Shown: in pieces, positions 34,963 to 42,850 of the stretch | How the letters are laid out: each line of letters starts with the position of its first letter | Numbering within the stretch: the first letter of the stretch is position 1 | From: Pseudomonas sp. | GTDB lineage: Bacteria; Pseudomonadota; Gammaproteobacteria; Pseudomonadales; Pseudomonadaceae | DNA length: 64,000 bases | Reading direction: 5' to 3' | Assembly (NCBI RefSeq): GCF_030690725.1 | Contig: NZ_JAUYGD010000069.1 | Coordinates: 1-64,000, forward strand | Notes under the pieces: generated by a model | What the model was told of the DNA's origin: nothing | Seen by the model: the letters and a program-made list of their open reading frames with translations, nothing else | Database searches by the model: none | Made by a program: the position numbers and the translations under genes

Positions 34963-35412
34963 TCACAGCTCCATCGGGAAAGGTGGCTGCAACGCCGCGC
35001 CATAGCCTTCGACGAACTCCGGCGGCATGCGCTTGGGCTTGCCGCTGGACAGCTCGATGCAGACAAAGGTGGTTTTCGCCCGCAGCAGGGTCACGCCGTC
35101 TTCCGGGCGAATCAGCTGGAAGCGCCGGTCCATCTTCAAGCGCTGGTCGGACTCGACAATCCAGGTGGCCATCTGCAGCTGCTGGTCTTCATAGGCACTG
35201 GCCAGGTAGTCGATCTCATGGCGCAGCACGGCCATGGCGCGATCGAGACGGCGATACTCAGCCAGGTCCAGCCCCAGAAACTGCGAATGGCGCCAGGCGC
35301 AGCGCTCCAGCCAGCTGACGTAGACCGCATTGTTGGCGTGACCGAGGCCATCGATATCCTCTGCCGTAACCTGAATATCGATGACAAAGGGATTGCTCAG
35401 CTCCCAGTTCAT
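34963..35412 (-). CDS. Acyl-CoA thioesterase, 4-hydroxybenzoyl-CoA thioesterase family
   Basis: A 149-residue hot-dog-fold protein. The active-site motif DIDGLGHANNAVYVSWLE (about residues 19-36) matches the FcbC/YbgC-type thioesterases, including the conserved Asp, His and Asn. Its ATG overlaps the eda stop by 4 bases, so it is coupled to the Entner-Doudoroff genes. The reason for that link is unclear; the family hydrolyses short or aromatic acyl-CoAs. A terminator follows. Confidence 0.88.
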   Translation of the reverse strand: MNWELSNPFVIDIQVTAEDIDGLGHANNAVYVSWLERCAWRHSQFLGLDLAEYRRLDRAMAVLRHEIDYLASAYEDQQLQMATWIVESDQRLKMDRRFQLIRPEDGVTLLRAKTTFVCIELSSGKPKRMPPEFVEGYGAALQPPFPMEL

Positions 35413-36059
35413 GCCGGCTGCTCCAGGCTACCGGCCAGGGCGCGGGCTTCGGCCGCCAATTGAGTGATCTGGTCCCAGGCGCGGGCGCGCACCAGGTTGC
35501 TTGGCGCGATCCAGGTGCCGCCGACGCAAGCCACGTTGGGCAGGCGCAGAAAGCTCAGCAGGTTATCCGGGGTGACCCCACCGGTTGGGCAAAAACGAAT
35601 GCCGGTGAACGGCCCCTTGAAGCTCTTGAGCATCTTGATGCTGGTGGCGCCGTTGGCCGGGAACAGCTTCAGCGAGCGATAGCCGTACTCCAGCGCCAGC
35701 AACACTTCCGAGGGCGTCATCACCCCCGGCAAATACGGCAAACCGGAATCTTCCGCCGCCGCGGCCAGGCGCTCGGTGCAGCCAGGGCTGACGGCGAACT
35801 GCGCACCGGCATCACGGGCCTCACTGAACTGCTCGGCATGAATCAGGGTGCCAGCGCCTACCAGCAGGTCCGGCAATTCCTTGCGCATGGCCGCCAGGGC
35901 ATCCAGCGCGCCAGGGGTGCGCAGGGTCACTTCCAGCACGCGAATGCCGCCAGCGTGCAGCGCACGGGCCAGGTCCACCGCCAGGCTGATATCGTCGATC
36001 ACCAACACCGGCAACACCGGGCGGGCCTGTTGCAGCACCACATCCATCGTCAGGCTCAT
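35409..36059 (-). CDS. eda: KDPG aldolase (2-keto-3-deoxy-6-phosphogluconate aldolase)
   Basis: A 216-residue class I aldolase that splits KDPG to pyruvate and glyceraldehyde-3-phosphate, the last step of the Entner-Doudoroff route. The Schiff-base lysine is in YRSLKLFPANG (about residue 136), with the base Glu in LEVTLRT. ATG 36059 has GGGAG 6 bases upstream; a longer TTG-initiated frame adds nine residues and is less likely. It follows edd by 36 bases. Confidence 0.95.
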   Translation of the reverse strand: MSLTMDVVLQQARPVLPVLVIDDISLAVDLARALHAGGIRVLEVTLRTPGALDALAAMRKELPDLLVGAGTLIHAEQFSEARDAGAQFAVSPGCTERLAAAAEDSGLPYLPGVMTPSEVLLALEYGYRSLKLFPANGATSIKMLKSFKGPFTGIRFCPTGGVTPDNLLSFLRLPNVACVGGTWIAPSNLVRARAWDQITQLAAEARALAGSLEQPA

Positions 36060-36095
36060 GCCTTGCTCCCCGCTCTCAAGATTCAATCATCGCGT

Positions 36096-37907
36096 TCAGT
36101 CTTCAAACAGGCTGCTGGCGCCCTGCTCGGCCGAGCCAACCAGACGGCGCTGGGCGGCGAACATTTCCAGACCATAGCCCAATTCCAGCTCGGCACTGGC
36201 AGACGCCAATGGCCGCGCGGCCAGTTGCTGCGCGCTCAACTCCACCTGCAGCAGCCCGTTTTGCGCATCCAGCACCAGCCAATCACCGTCCTGCAACCGC
36301 GCCAAGGCGCCTCCTGCCGCCGCCTCCGGGGTGACGTGCAGGGCAGTGGAAACCTGCCCGGATGCGCCGGACATGCGCCCATCGGTAATCAGCGCGACAC
36401 GCTGGCCGGCTTGCTGCAGATTGGCCAACAGCGGCATCAGTTTGTGCAGCTCAGGCATGCCATTGGCTTGTGGGCCTTGGAAGCGCACCACCAGCACCAG
36501 GTCACCTTGCAGCTCGCCAGCGCTGTAGGCGGCCTGCACGGCCGCTTCCGAATCGAAAATGCGCGCCTGGGCGCGGATTTGCCAGAACGCCGGGTCCACC
36601 GCCGAGGTTTTCAGGATGGCGCGGCCCAGGTTGCCGGTCAGCAGCACCAGCCCGCCCTCCTCGGCAAACGGCTCGGCGGCCGGCCGGACAATATCCGGAG
36701 CTGGGCTCTGCGCCGGCAGCTCGCGCCAGGCCAAGCGCTCGCCATCCAGCCAGGGTTCGCGGGTATAGGCACGCAAACCATGCCCGGCGGCGGTGGCGAC
36801 ATCGTCATGCAGCAAGCCGGCGCCGAGCAGCTCACGCAGCAACCAGGCCGGCCCACCGGCGGCCTGAAACTGATTCACATCCGCCGCACCATTGGGATAA
36901 ACCCGCGCCAGCAGCGGTACGACCTTGGACAGTTCGGCGAAATCATCCCAGCTCAATTCATAACCAGCCGCCCGGGCAATGGCCGGCAGGTGCAGGGTGT
37001 GGTTGGTTGAACCGCCGCTGGCGAGCAAGGCCACCACCGCATTGATCAGCGCCCGTGCATCAATCTGTTGACCGACCGGCAAGTAACGTTCGCCCTGCCG
37101 ACTGTTGTGCGCCACCAGCCGCGCGGCTTCATCGGTCAGCGCATCGCGCAGCGGCGTGTAGGGATGGATAAAGGCGCTGCCCGGTACGTGCAGGCCCATG
37201 GCTTCCATCAGCAGCTGATTGGTATTGGCGGTGCCGTAGAAGGTGCAAGTACCAGCCTCGTGGTAAGCAGCCAACTCGGCGGCCAGCAGCTCATCACGGC
37301 TGGCTTCGCCGCGGGCGTAGCGCTGGCGGACGGCGGCTTTTTCCTTGTTCGGCAGGCCCGACTGCATGGGCCCGGCCGGCACGAACACCGCCGGCAGGTG
37401 ACCGAAATGCAGCGCGCCGATCAGCAGGCCGGGGACTATCTTGTCGCACACGCCGAGATACAGCGCGCCGTCAAAAATGCCGTGGGTCAACCCGATGGCA
37501 GCGGCCTGGGCAATCAGGTCACGGGAGAACAGCGACAGCTGCATGCCAGCCTCACCCTGGGTAATGCCATCACACATGGCCGGCACCCCGGCGGCGAACT
37601 GCGAGGTCGCGCCGGCCTTGGCCAGCGCCACTTTCAGGCGCTCGGGATACTCCCTGAGCGGTGCATGAGCCGAAAGCAGATCGTTGTAGCTGGAGATGAT
37701 CGCGACATGCGGTGAGCCGCCCTGCCTCATGATCAGCCGCGCATCCTCGGGCTGCGCAGCCAGGGCATGGGCCAGATTGGAGCAGCCCAGGGCCTGATGC
37801 GCGGTGCGCCCGGCCGCCAGGGCCAGGCGCTGCAAATAACGCTCGCGGCGCTTGGCCGAACGCGTTTCCAGTGCGGCGGTAACCTGCTCAACAACCGGAT
37901 GCAACAT
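36096..37907 (-). CDS. edd: 6-phosphogluconate dehydratase
   Basis: A 603-residue IlvD/Edd-family iron-sulfur dehydratase that turns 6-phosphogluconate into KDPG. Cluster cysteines are visible in PAMCDGITQGE (about residue 111), GVCDKIVPG and GTCTFYGTANTNQ, and the C-terminal TDGRMSGASG motif is intact. Length is normal. It sits between pgl and eda on the same strand, so three consecutive steps of the pathway are encoded together. Two palindromes precede its start. Confidence 0.95.
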   Translation of the reverse strand: MLHPVVEQVTAALETRSAKRRERYLQRLALAAGRTAHQALGCSNLAHALAAQPEDARLIMRQGGSPHVAIISSYNDLLSAHAPLREYPERLKVALAKAGATSQFAAGVPAMCDGITQGEAGMQLSLFSRDLIAQAAAIGLTHGIFDGALYLGVCDKIVPGLLIGALHFGHLPAVFVPAGPMQSGLPNKEKAAVRQRYARGEASRDELLAAELAAYHEAGTCTFYGTANTNQLLMEAMGLHVPGSAFIHPYTPLRDALTDEAARLVAHNSRQGERYLPVGQQIDARALINAVVALLASGGSTNHTLHLPAIARAAGYELSWDDFAELSKVVPLLARVYPNGAADVNQFQAAGGPAWLLRELLGAGLLHDDVATAAGHGLRAYTREPWLDGERLAWRELPAQSPAPDIVRPAAEPFAEEGGLVLLTGNLGRAILKTSAVDPAFWQIRAQARIFDSEAAVQAAYSAGELQGDLVLVVRFQGPQANGMPELHKLMPLLANLQQAGQRVALITDGRMSGASGQVSTALHVTPEAAAGGALARLQDGDWLVLDAQNGLLQVELSAQQLAARPLASASAELELGYGLEMFAAQRRLVGSAEQGASSLFED

Positions 37908-37928
37908 GACGAGTCCCTTTATCGGCGA

Positions 37929-37968
37929 GGTACAGGCTTACAGTGTACCGACTTAAAGCTGGCTTTAA
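37929..37968. promoter_or_regulatory. Twin palindromes upstream of edd
   Basis: GGTACA-N9-TGTACC (37929-37949) and TTAAAGC-TG-GCTTTAA (37953-37968), both perfect, fill most of the 73-base gap between pgl and edd. They sit 22 and 46 bases before the edd start. Neither fits the TTGT-N7/8-ACAA form I recall for HexR. They are candidate operators, or the second could be a pgl terminator. Confidence 0.5.
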
Positions 37969-37980
37969 CGCAGCAGGCGC

Positions 37981-38661
37981 TCAAGGAGCCCAGTAGATAT
38001 TCACCGGCAACGGGCTGCGCTGCAGCCAGACATACAACGGTAACCCACGCGACGCCGGCTGGTCGGCCAGCACAGCCTCGATCAACGCGCGCTTAGCTTC
38101 GCCAAACGCCAGTAAGCCCAGCCACTGACCACGCTGCAGCATGGCCAGGTTCAGCGACAGACGCTCTCGCGGCTCTTGCGGTGCCAGCGCTGGCAAGGCT
38201 GCAGGTTCGGCTTGCGGATCGAGCGCAGCCGCCAGGCCAGGCATACCGGGAAACAGCGAGGCGATATGGCCGTCTTCCCCCATCCCCAGCAGCACCGCGC
38301 TAAACGGCGACCACTGCGCCAGTTGCTCGCCCCAGCTGCTCGCCGACTGGGGCAACGTCGCGCCCTGGCGTGGGTCCAGGCAGTTAGCCTGTGGCAATCC
38401 CTGATGCAGCAACTGCCAGTTGCTTTCGGCGGCCTGCGCTGCCACCCAGCGCTCATCACTGGGGCTGAGGTCGATACGCTGACTGTCCAGTTGCTGCGCC
38501 AGTAAAGGCAACAAGGCCCGCGGGCTACTGCCGCCAGGCAGGATCAGTCCAGCGCGAGGCTGTTGCGCCAGCGTGGCCTGAATCTGCGCCAGCAGGTCGG
38601 CGGCCAGCGCATGCAGGCAGGCGTCGCGCTGAACATGGCAATGCAGCAAATTTTGGCTCAT
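37981..38661 (-). CDS. pgl: 6-phosphogluconolactonase
   Basis: A 226-residue enzyme of the NagB/RpiA fold that hydrolyses 6-phosphogluconolactone. Family marks are LILPGGSSPRALLPLL, DLSPSDERWVA and LLGMGEDGHIASLFPG. The start at 38661 (MSQNLLH) is used; an in-frame TTG two codons earlier is possible. It is normally linked to zwf in Pseudomonas; no zwf gene is present here. Confidence 0.93.
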   Translation of the reverse strand: MSQNLLHCHVQRDACLHALAADLLAQIQATLAQQPRAGLILPGGSSPRALLPLLAQQLDSQRIDLSPSDERWVAAQAAESNWQLLHQGLPQANCLDPRQGATLPQSASSWGEQLAQWSPFSAVLLGMGEDGHIASLFPGMPGLAAALDPQAEPAALPALAPQEPRERLSLNLAMLQRGQWLGLLAFGEAKRALIEAVLADQPASRGLPLYVWLQRSPLPVNIYWAP

Positions 38662-38755
38662 AAGCAACCCCGGCTAAGCTATCGGTATGTCATAAGGCCG
38701 CGCAATAATGCACCTTTGTCGTGTCCGCCAACATCCTTGCTAGGGAAAGCCTCTT

Positions 38756-40621
38756 TTGATCGTGTTGCTGCGCGTACTTCTACTGCTGTTGTTGCCCGCA
38801 CTGGCGCAGGCCACCACCAGCCTGCCGCTGCTGGCCAGCGATACGCCACTGCTGCCTGGCCCCGCCATGCACGTCTGGGCAGACCCCGAAGGCCTGGCGG
38901 ACATCCACAGCGTTCGTCAGCTGCCTGAATCCGCCTGGCAACCGGTGGCCCGTCGCGATGCCAGTTTCGGCTACAGCACCCACGCCTACTGGCTGCGTTT
39001 CAGCCTGCACAACCCGGCGGATAACGCCATCAACTGGGTGCTGTTGATCGGTAATCCACTGCTCGACACCCTGGACGCCTACGGCCTGGACGACGGCCGG
39101 GTGTATCAGGCCGGCGACCAGCGGCCATTCCACCAGCGCTGGGTCAATCACCGCCAACTGGTGCTGCCATTCAGCCTGGCAGCCGGAGAAGAACGCGAGC
39201 TGATCCTGCGCATGCAGACCGACGGCTCGGCCAACCTCAGCGCCAGCCTGATGAGCAGCGAAGGCTTCAACCACCACGAACAACGCATGCTGCTGTTACA
39301 GGGTCTGTTTTTCGGTGCCCTGCTGGTGATGATGATCTACAACCTGTCGATCTTTATCATCACCCGCGACCGCAACTACCTGTGGTACAGCCTGTTTGTC
39401 GCCAGTTTCAGCCTCTACCAGTTCATCCAGCTGGGTTTTGCCCTGCAATGGTTCTGGCCCGAGTCACTGACCTGGCAGCAGATGAGTTTCCCGTTCAGTT
39501 CAGCGCTGGCAACCCTGTTCGGCGTGCTGTTCACCTATGGCGTACTCGACCTCAAGAACCAACACCCGGCGTACCGTTCGATCTGCCGCGGCCTGATTGG
39601 CAGCAGCCTGCTGGTGATGGCGCTGGCATTGGTCGCCCCCTATCTCGTCGCACTGATCGGCAGTTTCGTGCTGCTACTGGTTTGCGCAATTTTCGGCTGC
39701 ATCTTCACCGTGCTGCGCTGGCGCGACGGCTACCCGCCGGCCAAGCTGTTTGCCCTCGGCTGGTCAGCCCTGATTATCGCCAGCCTGTTCAGCGTGCTCA
39801 GCGGCACCGGCCTGATCGCCAATTCGCTACTAACCCTGCACGCCCAGCAGATCGGCAGCTTGCTTGAGCTGGTGATTTTCTCGATTGCCCTCGGCTCACG
39901 CATCCGCCTGGCGCAAAGCGCCCAGCAACAGGCCCAGGCCCAGCTGTTTGCCAACGAGCACGAACTGCGCATGGAACAGGCCAAGAGTCTGGATCTGCAG
40001 CAGCAGATCAACGAAGGTCTGGAGGCCCGCGTAGAGGAGCGCACCGCCTCCTTGCAACAGGCCCTGCAGGAGCTTTCCACCGCCAACCGACAGCTGGCCG
40101 AACTCAGCCGTCGCGACAGCCTGACCGGGCTGTTCAACCGCCAGGTGCTCAACGAAGAACTGGAGCGCATGCTCGCCCAGGCCAACCGCAGCCAGCAGCC
40201 AATCGCCATGCTGATGATGGACCTGGATCACTTCAAGAAGGTCAACGACCAGCACGGCCATCTGGTTGGCGACGCCTGCCTGCAGCACGCTGCCCTGCGC
40301 ATGCAGCAGCGCATGCGAAGTAATGACCTGCTGGTGCGTTTTGGCGGCGAAGAGTTTGCCGCCGTGCTCTGCGACACCGATCAGTCCGGCGCCATGGACC
40401 TGGCCGAGCAGCTGCGTGCAGACCTGGCCAGCCACCCCTGCATGCACCAAGGCCTGAGTATCAATCTGAGCCTGAGCATCGGCGTGTACACGCTGATTCC
40501 GGATGCCGGCAGCGACCGCGAGCAGCTGCTACGCCACGCCGACCAAGCGCTGTATAAAGCCAAGGCCGCCGGGCGTAACAAGGTTATCGGTTACGAAGCC
40601 AGCGCCTTGGACGATGTCTGA
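38756..40621 (+). CDS. 7TMR-DISM diguanylate cyclase
   Basis: A 621-residue membrane sensor. It has a signal peptide (about residues 1-19), a periplasmic 7TMR-DISM extracellular beta domain (about 30-165), seven membrane helices (about 180-385), a coiled coil (about 390-450) and a C-terminal GGDEF domain (about 455-612) with intact FGGEEF. The 7TM family senses unknown, possibly carbohydrate-like, ligands; the output is c-di-GMP synthesis. The start codon is TTG 38756 or GTG 38762; AGGGA upstream suits either. Its last 31 bases overlap the convergent hydrolase gene. Confidence 0.9.
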   Translation: MIVLLRVLLLLLLPALAQATTSLPLLASDTPLLPGPAMHVWADPEGLADIHSVRQLPESAWQPVARRDASFGYSTHAYWLRFSLHNPADNAINWVLLIGNPLLDTLDAYGLDDGRVYQAGDQRPFHQRWVNHRQLVLPFSLAAGEERELILRMQTDGSANLSASLMSSEGFNHHEQRMLLLQGLFFGALLVMMIYNLSIFIITRDRNYLWYSLFVASFSLYQFIQLGFALQWFWPESLTWQQMSFPFSSALATLFGVLFTYGVLDLKNQHPAYRSICRGLIGSSLLVMALALVAPYLVALIGSFVLLLVCAIFGCIFTVLRWRDGYPPAKLFALGWSALIIASLFSVLSGTGLIANSLLTLHAQQIGSLLELVIFSIALGSRIRLAQSAQQQAQAQLFANEHELRMEQAKSLDLQQQINEGLEARVEERTASLQQALQELSTANRQLAELSRRDSLTGLFNRQVLNEELERMLAQANRSQQPIAMLMMDLDHFKKVNDQHGHLVGDACLQHAALRMQQRMRSNDLLVRFGGEEFAAVLCDTDQSGAMDLAEQLRADLASHPCMHQGLSINLSLSIGVYTLIPDAGSDREQLLRHADQALYKAKAAGRNKVIGYEASALDDV

Positions 40622-41430
40622 CTCAACGACTCCAACAGTTCCAGCACCGCTTGGACCACCCGCGGATCAGCCAAGACACGCTGATGCCCGCCGCTTTCCA
40701 GGCGCAGCAGGCGGCTGTCAAACCAGCTCTGATGAATCGATTCAGCCTCGCTGAACGGCACCATCGGATCGTCCACCGCATGCACAACCAATCCGGGGAA
40801 ATCCAGCTGGTAGTGCGCGCTATCAAGCTGCCCAGCGGGAATCCCAGCTTTCTCTTCGACCAGCCGGACAAAGTGCGCGCGCGCCTGACGCGGCAGCCCC
40901 ATATAACGTGAGAAGCGCCGCAGCATGGTCAGAATCCGGCTGGGCGCGGCAATGCTGACCAACGCCTCAGTACGCAAACCCAACTGGGTGGCCAGCAAAG
41001 CACTGGCGCCACCCATGGAATGACCAATCACCGCCTTCAGCGGCGGCAGTTCGCTGGCGGCCTCCAGCAAGGCACGGGCAAACAACACCACATTGGCTTC
41101 ACGCCCAGGCGAACGGCCATGGGCCGGGGCATCCAGCGCCACCACGCCGTAGCCGGCATTGACCAAGGCCTTGATCAGCTCGGCGAACTGCGTCGGCCGT
41201 CCTTCCCAGCCATGCATCAACAACACAGCCGGCCCACTGCCCCAGCGCAGCGCTGACAGACCGAAACGCAGGGTGATGCGCTCGGCCTGTGCTAGCAGCG
41301 GCAATTCCCAGTCCCGCGGGGGCAAGGTATGCGGCGTCATAAATTCCCGGCGCAGCTTGCTGGCCAGGGCATGCGGCGCCAGTAGACCAATCGATGCGTT
41401 GAAACCACGAACCCAGCTCATGCTATTCAT
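40591..41430 (-). CDS. Alpha/beta hydrolase
   Basis: A 279-residue hydrolase. The oxyanion region is LLMHGWEGRPTQF, the nucleophile elbow GHSMGGA (Ser about residue 135), the acid in VHAVDDPMVPF and the His in SGGHQRVL. ATG 41430 is favoured because GAGG sits 8 bases upstream; an ATG two codons earlier is too close to it. It follows a TetR gene by 10 bases, so it is probably the regulated target. The substrate is unknown. A TetR-hydrolase pair near gltX also occurs in P. aeruginosa, as I recall. Confidence 0.88.
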   Translation of the reverse strand: MNSMSWVRGFNASIGLLAPHALASKLRREFMTPHTLPPRDWELPLLAQAERITLRFGLSALRWGSGPAVLLMHGWEGRPTQFAELIKALVNAGYGVVALDAPAHGRSPGREANVVLFARALLEAASELPPLKAVIGHSMGGASALLATQLGLRTEALVSIAAPSRILTMLRRFSRYMGLPRQARAHFVRLVEEKAGIPAGQLDSAHYQLDFPGLVVHAVDDPMVPFSEAESIHQSWFDSRLLRLESGGHQRVLADPRVVQAVLELLESLSQTSSKALAS

Positions 41431-41440
41431 TGCCATATCC

Positions 41441-41980
41441 TCAGACGATTGCCGATTTAGCGGCACGCAAGACTCGATCAGACAACTCACCGGGACCCAG
41501 CGCGCGTGCCAGCGCCAGCCCTCCGACCATCAAAGCGATATCGGCCAGCGCCTGATCAGCCTCTTCAGGACTGCCCGCCAGCTGCGCCGTCATCAGCTCG
41601 ATATGCTCAGCCAGCACGCCGCGAAAACCATCCGGCATACGCGCCAGCTCACCTACTGAACTGGGCAGCGGACAACCCTGTTCACCGGCATCGCGGTGCT
41701 TGCGCGACAGATAGAAGGCCGCCAGCAGCACCCGGCGCTCGTGAGCAGGCAAAGCCGGATCAAGCTGCGTGACCCGCTCCCGACGCTGGCAGAGCATCTG
41801 CTGGAACACCTCCAGCATCAGCGCATCCTTGCTCTCGAAATGCGCATAGAAGCCGCCGACCGTCAGACCAGCCGCCCCCATCACCTCGCCCACGCTGGGC
41901 TCAGCCGGACCACGCTGCAACAACGCCGCGCTGGCAGCAGCCAGGATGCGTTCGCGGGTGTGCGCCTTCTTCTCGCTCAT
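41441..41980 (-). CDS. TetR-family transcriptional regulator
   Basis: A 179-residue repressor: N-terminal helix-turn-helix (TRERILAAASAALLQRG to VGGFYAHFESKDAL, about residues 8-55) and a helical ligand domain with the PLPSSVGELAR segment of the NemR/AcrR-like group. AAGGAGG lies before the ATG. It is transcribed with the hydrolase gene. A palindrome directly upstream overlaps a TATAAT sequence, consistent with autorepression. Confidence 0.9.
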   Translation of the reverse strand: MSEKKAHTRERILAAASAALLQRGPAEPSVGEVMGAAGLTVGGFYAHFESKDALMLEVFQQMLCQRRERVTQLDPALPAHERRVLLAAFYLSRKHRDAGEQGCPLPSSVGELARMPDGFRGVLAEHIELMTAQLAGSPEEADQALADIALMVGGLALARALGPGELSDRVLRAAKSAIV

Positions 41981-41991
41981 GCTCGCCTCCT

Positions 41992-42023
41992 TAATATTAC
42001 GACTGCAATATTATAGGCGTAAT
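41992..42023. promoter_or_regulatory. TetR operator candidate
   Basis: TAATATT-N8-AATATTA (41992-42013) is perfect, and ATTACG ... CGTAAT (41996-42001 and 42018-42023) overlaps it. A leftward TATAAT lies within, 12-30 bases before the TetR start codon. Binding here would block RNA polymerase. Confidence 0.6.
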
Positions 42024-42159
42024 ACAATTAAGCAAGCCCGAGCGGCAACCACTGATCGGCTAGAGAAATAATCTTCAGGAGGTAGAAGAAATTGCCTGGA
42101 GCAATTTTTAACGTCGCGCAGTGACGCGCCCGGAGGATGGCCGCCACGGATAGCAGGCC

Positions 42160-42216
42160 ATAAAAACAAAAGGGCCATTCAATAATGAATGACCCTTCAA
42201 AATCCCGCAGAGCGGG
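42160..42216 (-). terminator. Terminator of the tRNA-Glu/tRNA-Ala operon
   Basis: Leftward from the last tRNA, a small CCCGC/GCGGG hairpin (42204-42216) is followed by a 12-base-pair stem AAGGGTCATTCA/TGAATGGCCCTT (42170-42197, one G-U pair) and a T-rich tail with TTTTT. Strong intrinsic terminator. Confidence 0.9.
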
Positions 42217-42222
42217 CAAAAA

Positions 42223-42298
42223 TGGCGTCCCCTAGGGGACTCGAACCCCTGTTACCGCCGTGAAAGGGCGGTGTCCTAGGCCACTAGACGAAGGGGAC
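42223..42298 (-). tRNA. tRNA-Glu (TTC), copy 1
   Basis: 76 bases including the encoded CCA. Anticodon loop CTTTCAC gives TTC. The cloverleaf is standard, with acceptor GTCCCCT/AGGGGAC. Last gene of a four-tRNA leftward transcript downstream of gltX. Confidence 0.97.
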
Positions 42299-42362
42299 GA
42301 AACCTTCGAAGAACAAGGCCAGCTTTACGCTGGCCCCGTGGCAGTTACTAATACTGCTAAAT

Positions 42363-42438
<76 letters not shown>

Positions 42439-42489
42439 AGATTTATCGCCTCTCGGCTCACAGCCCAAACCGGCACTGCTTTTTAATAC

Positions 42490-42565
42490 TGGCGTCCCCT
42501 AGGGGACTCGAACCCCTGTTACCGCCGTGAAAGGGCGGTGTCCTAGGCCACTAGACGAAGGGGAC
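42490..42565 (-). tRNA. tRNA-Glu (TTC), copy 2
   Basis: Identical over all 76 bases to the other tRNA-Glu copy. With the following tRNA-Ala it forms the second half of a tandem Glu-Ala duplication. Confidence 0.97.
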
Positions 42566-42628
42566 GTAACCCTTCTACAACCAACCAGCTGCTGGAGCTG
42601 ATTGTGGCAAGCCTTGCGGCTTTGAAGA

Positions 42629-42704
<76 letters not shown>

Positions 42705-42722
42705 ATCTCAAGGACGGGGCGC

Positions 42723-42751
42723 ATGTTAAGAGCACGCCCCACACCTGTCAA
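42723..42751 (-). promoter_or_regulatory. Promoter of the tRNA-Ala/tRNA-Glu operon
   Basis: Leftward TTGACA (42751-42746), 17-base spacer, TAACAT (42728-42723), then a GC-rich discriminator GCGCCCC. The perfect -35 and the discriminator are typical of stringently controlled stable-RNA promoters. Confidence 0.85.
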
Positions 42752-42850
42752 CAAAATTTTTACCGGCATCAGCATTCTTTATGCTGACAGAACAACCACT
42801 TACCCCATCCCGGCACGCCAAAACGACGGCTGGACGGGGCATTCAGCTGC

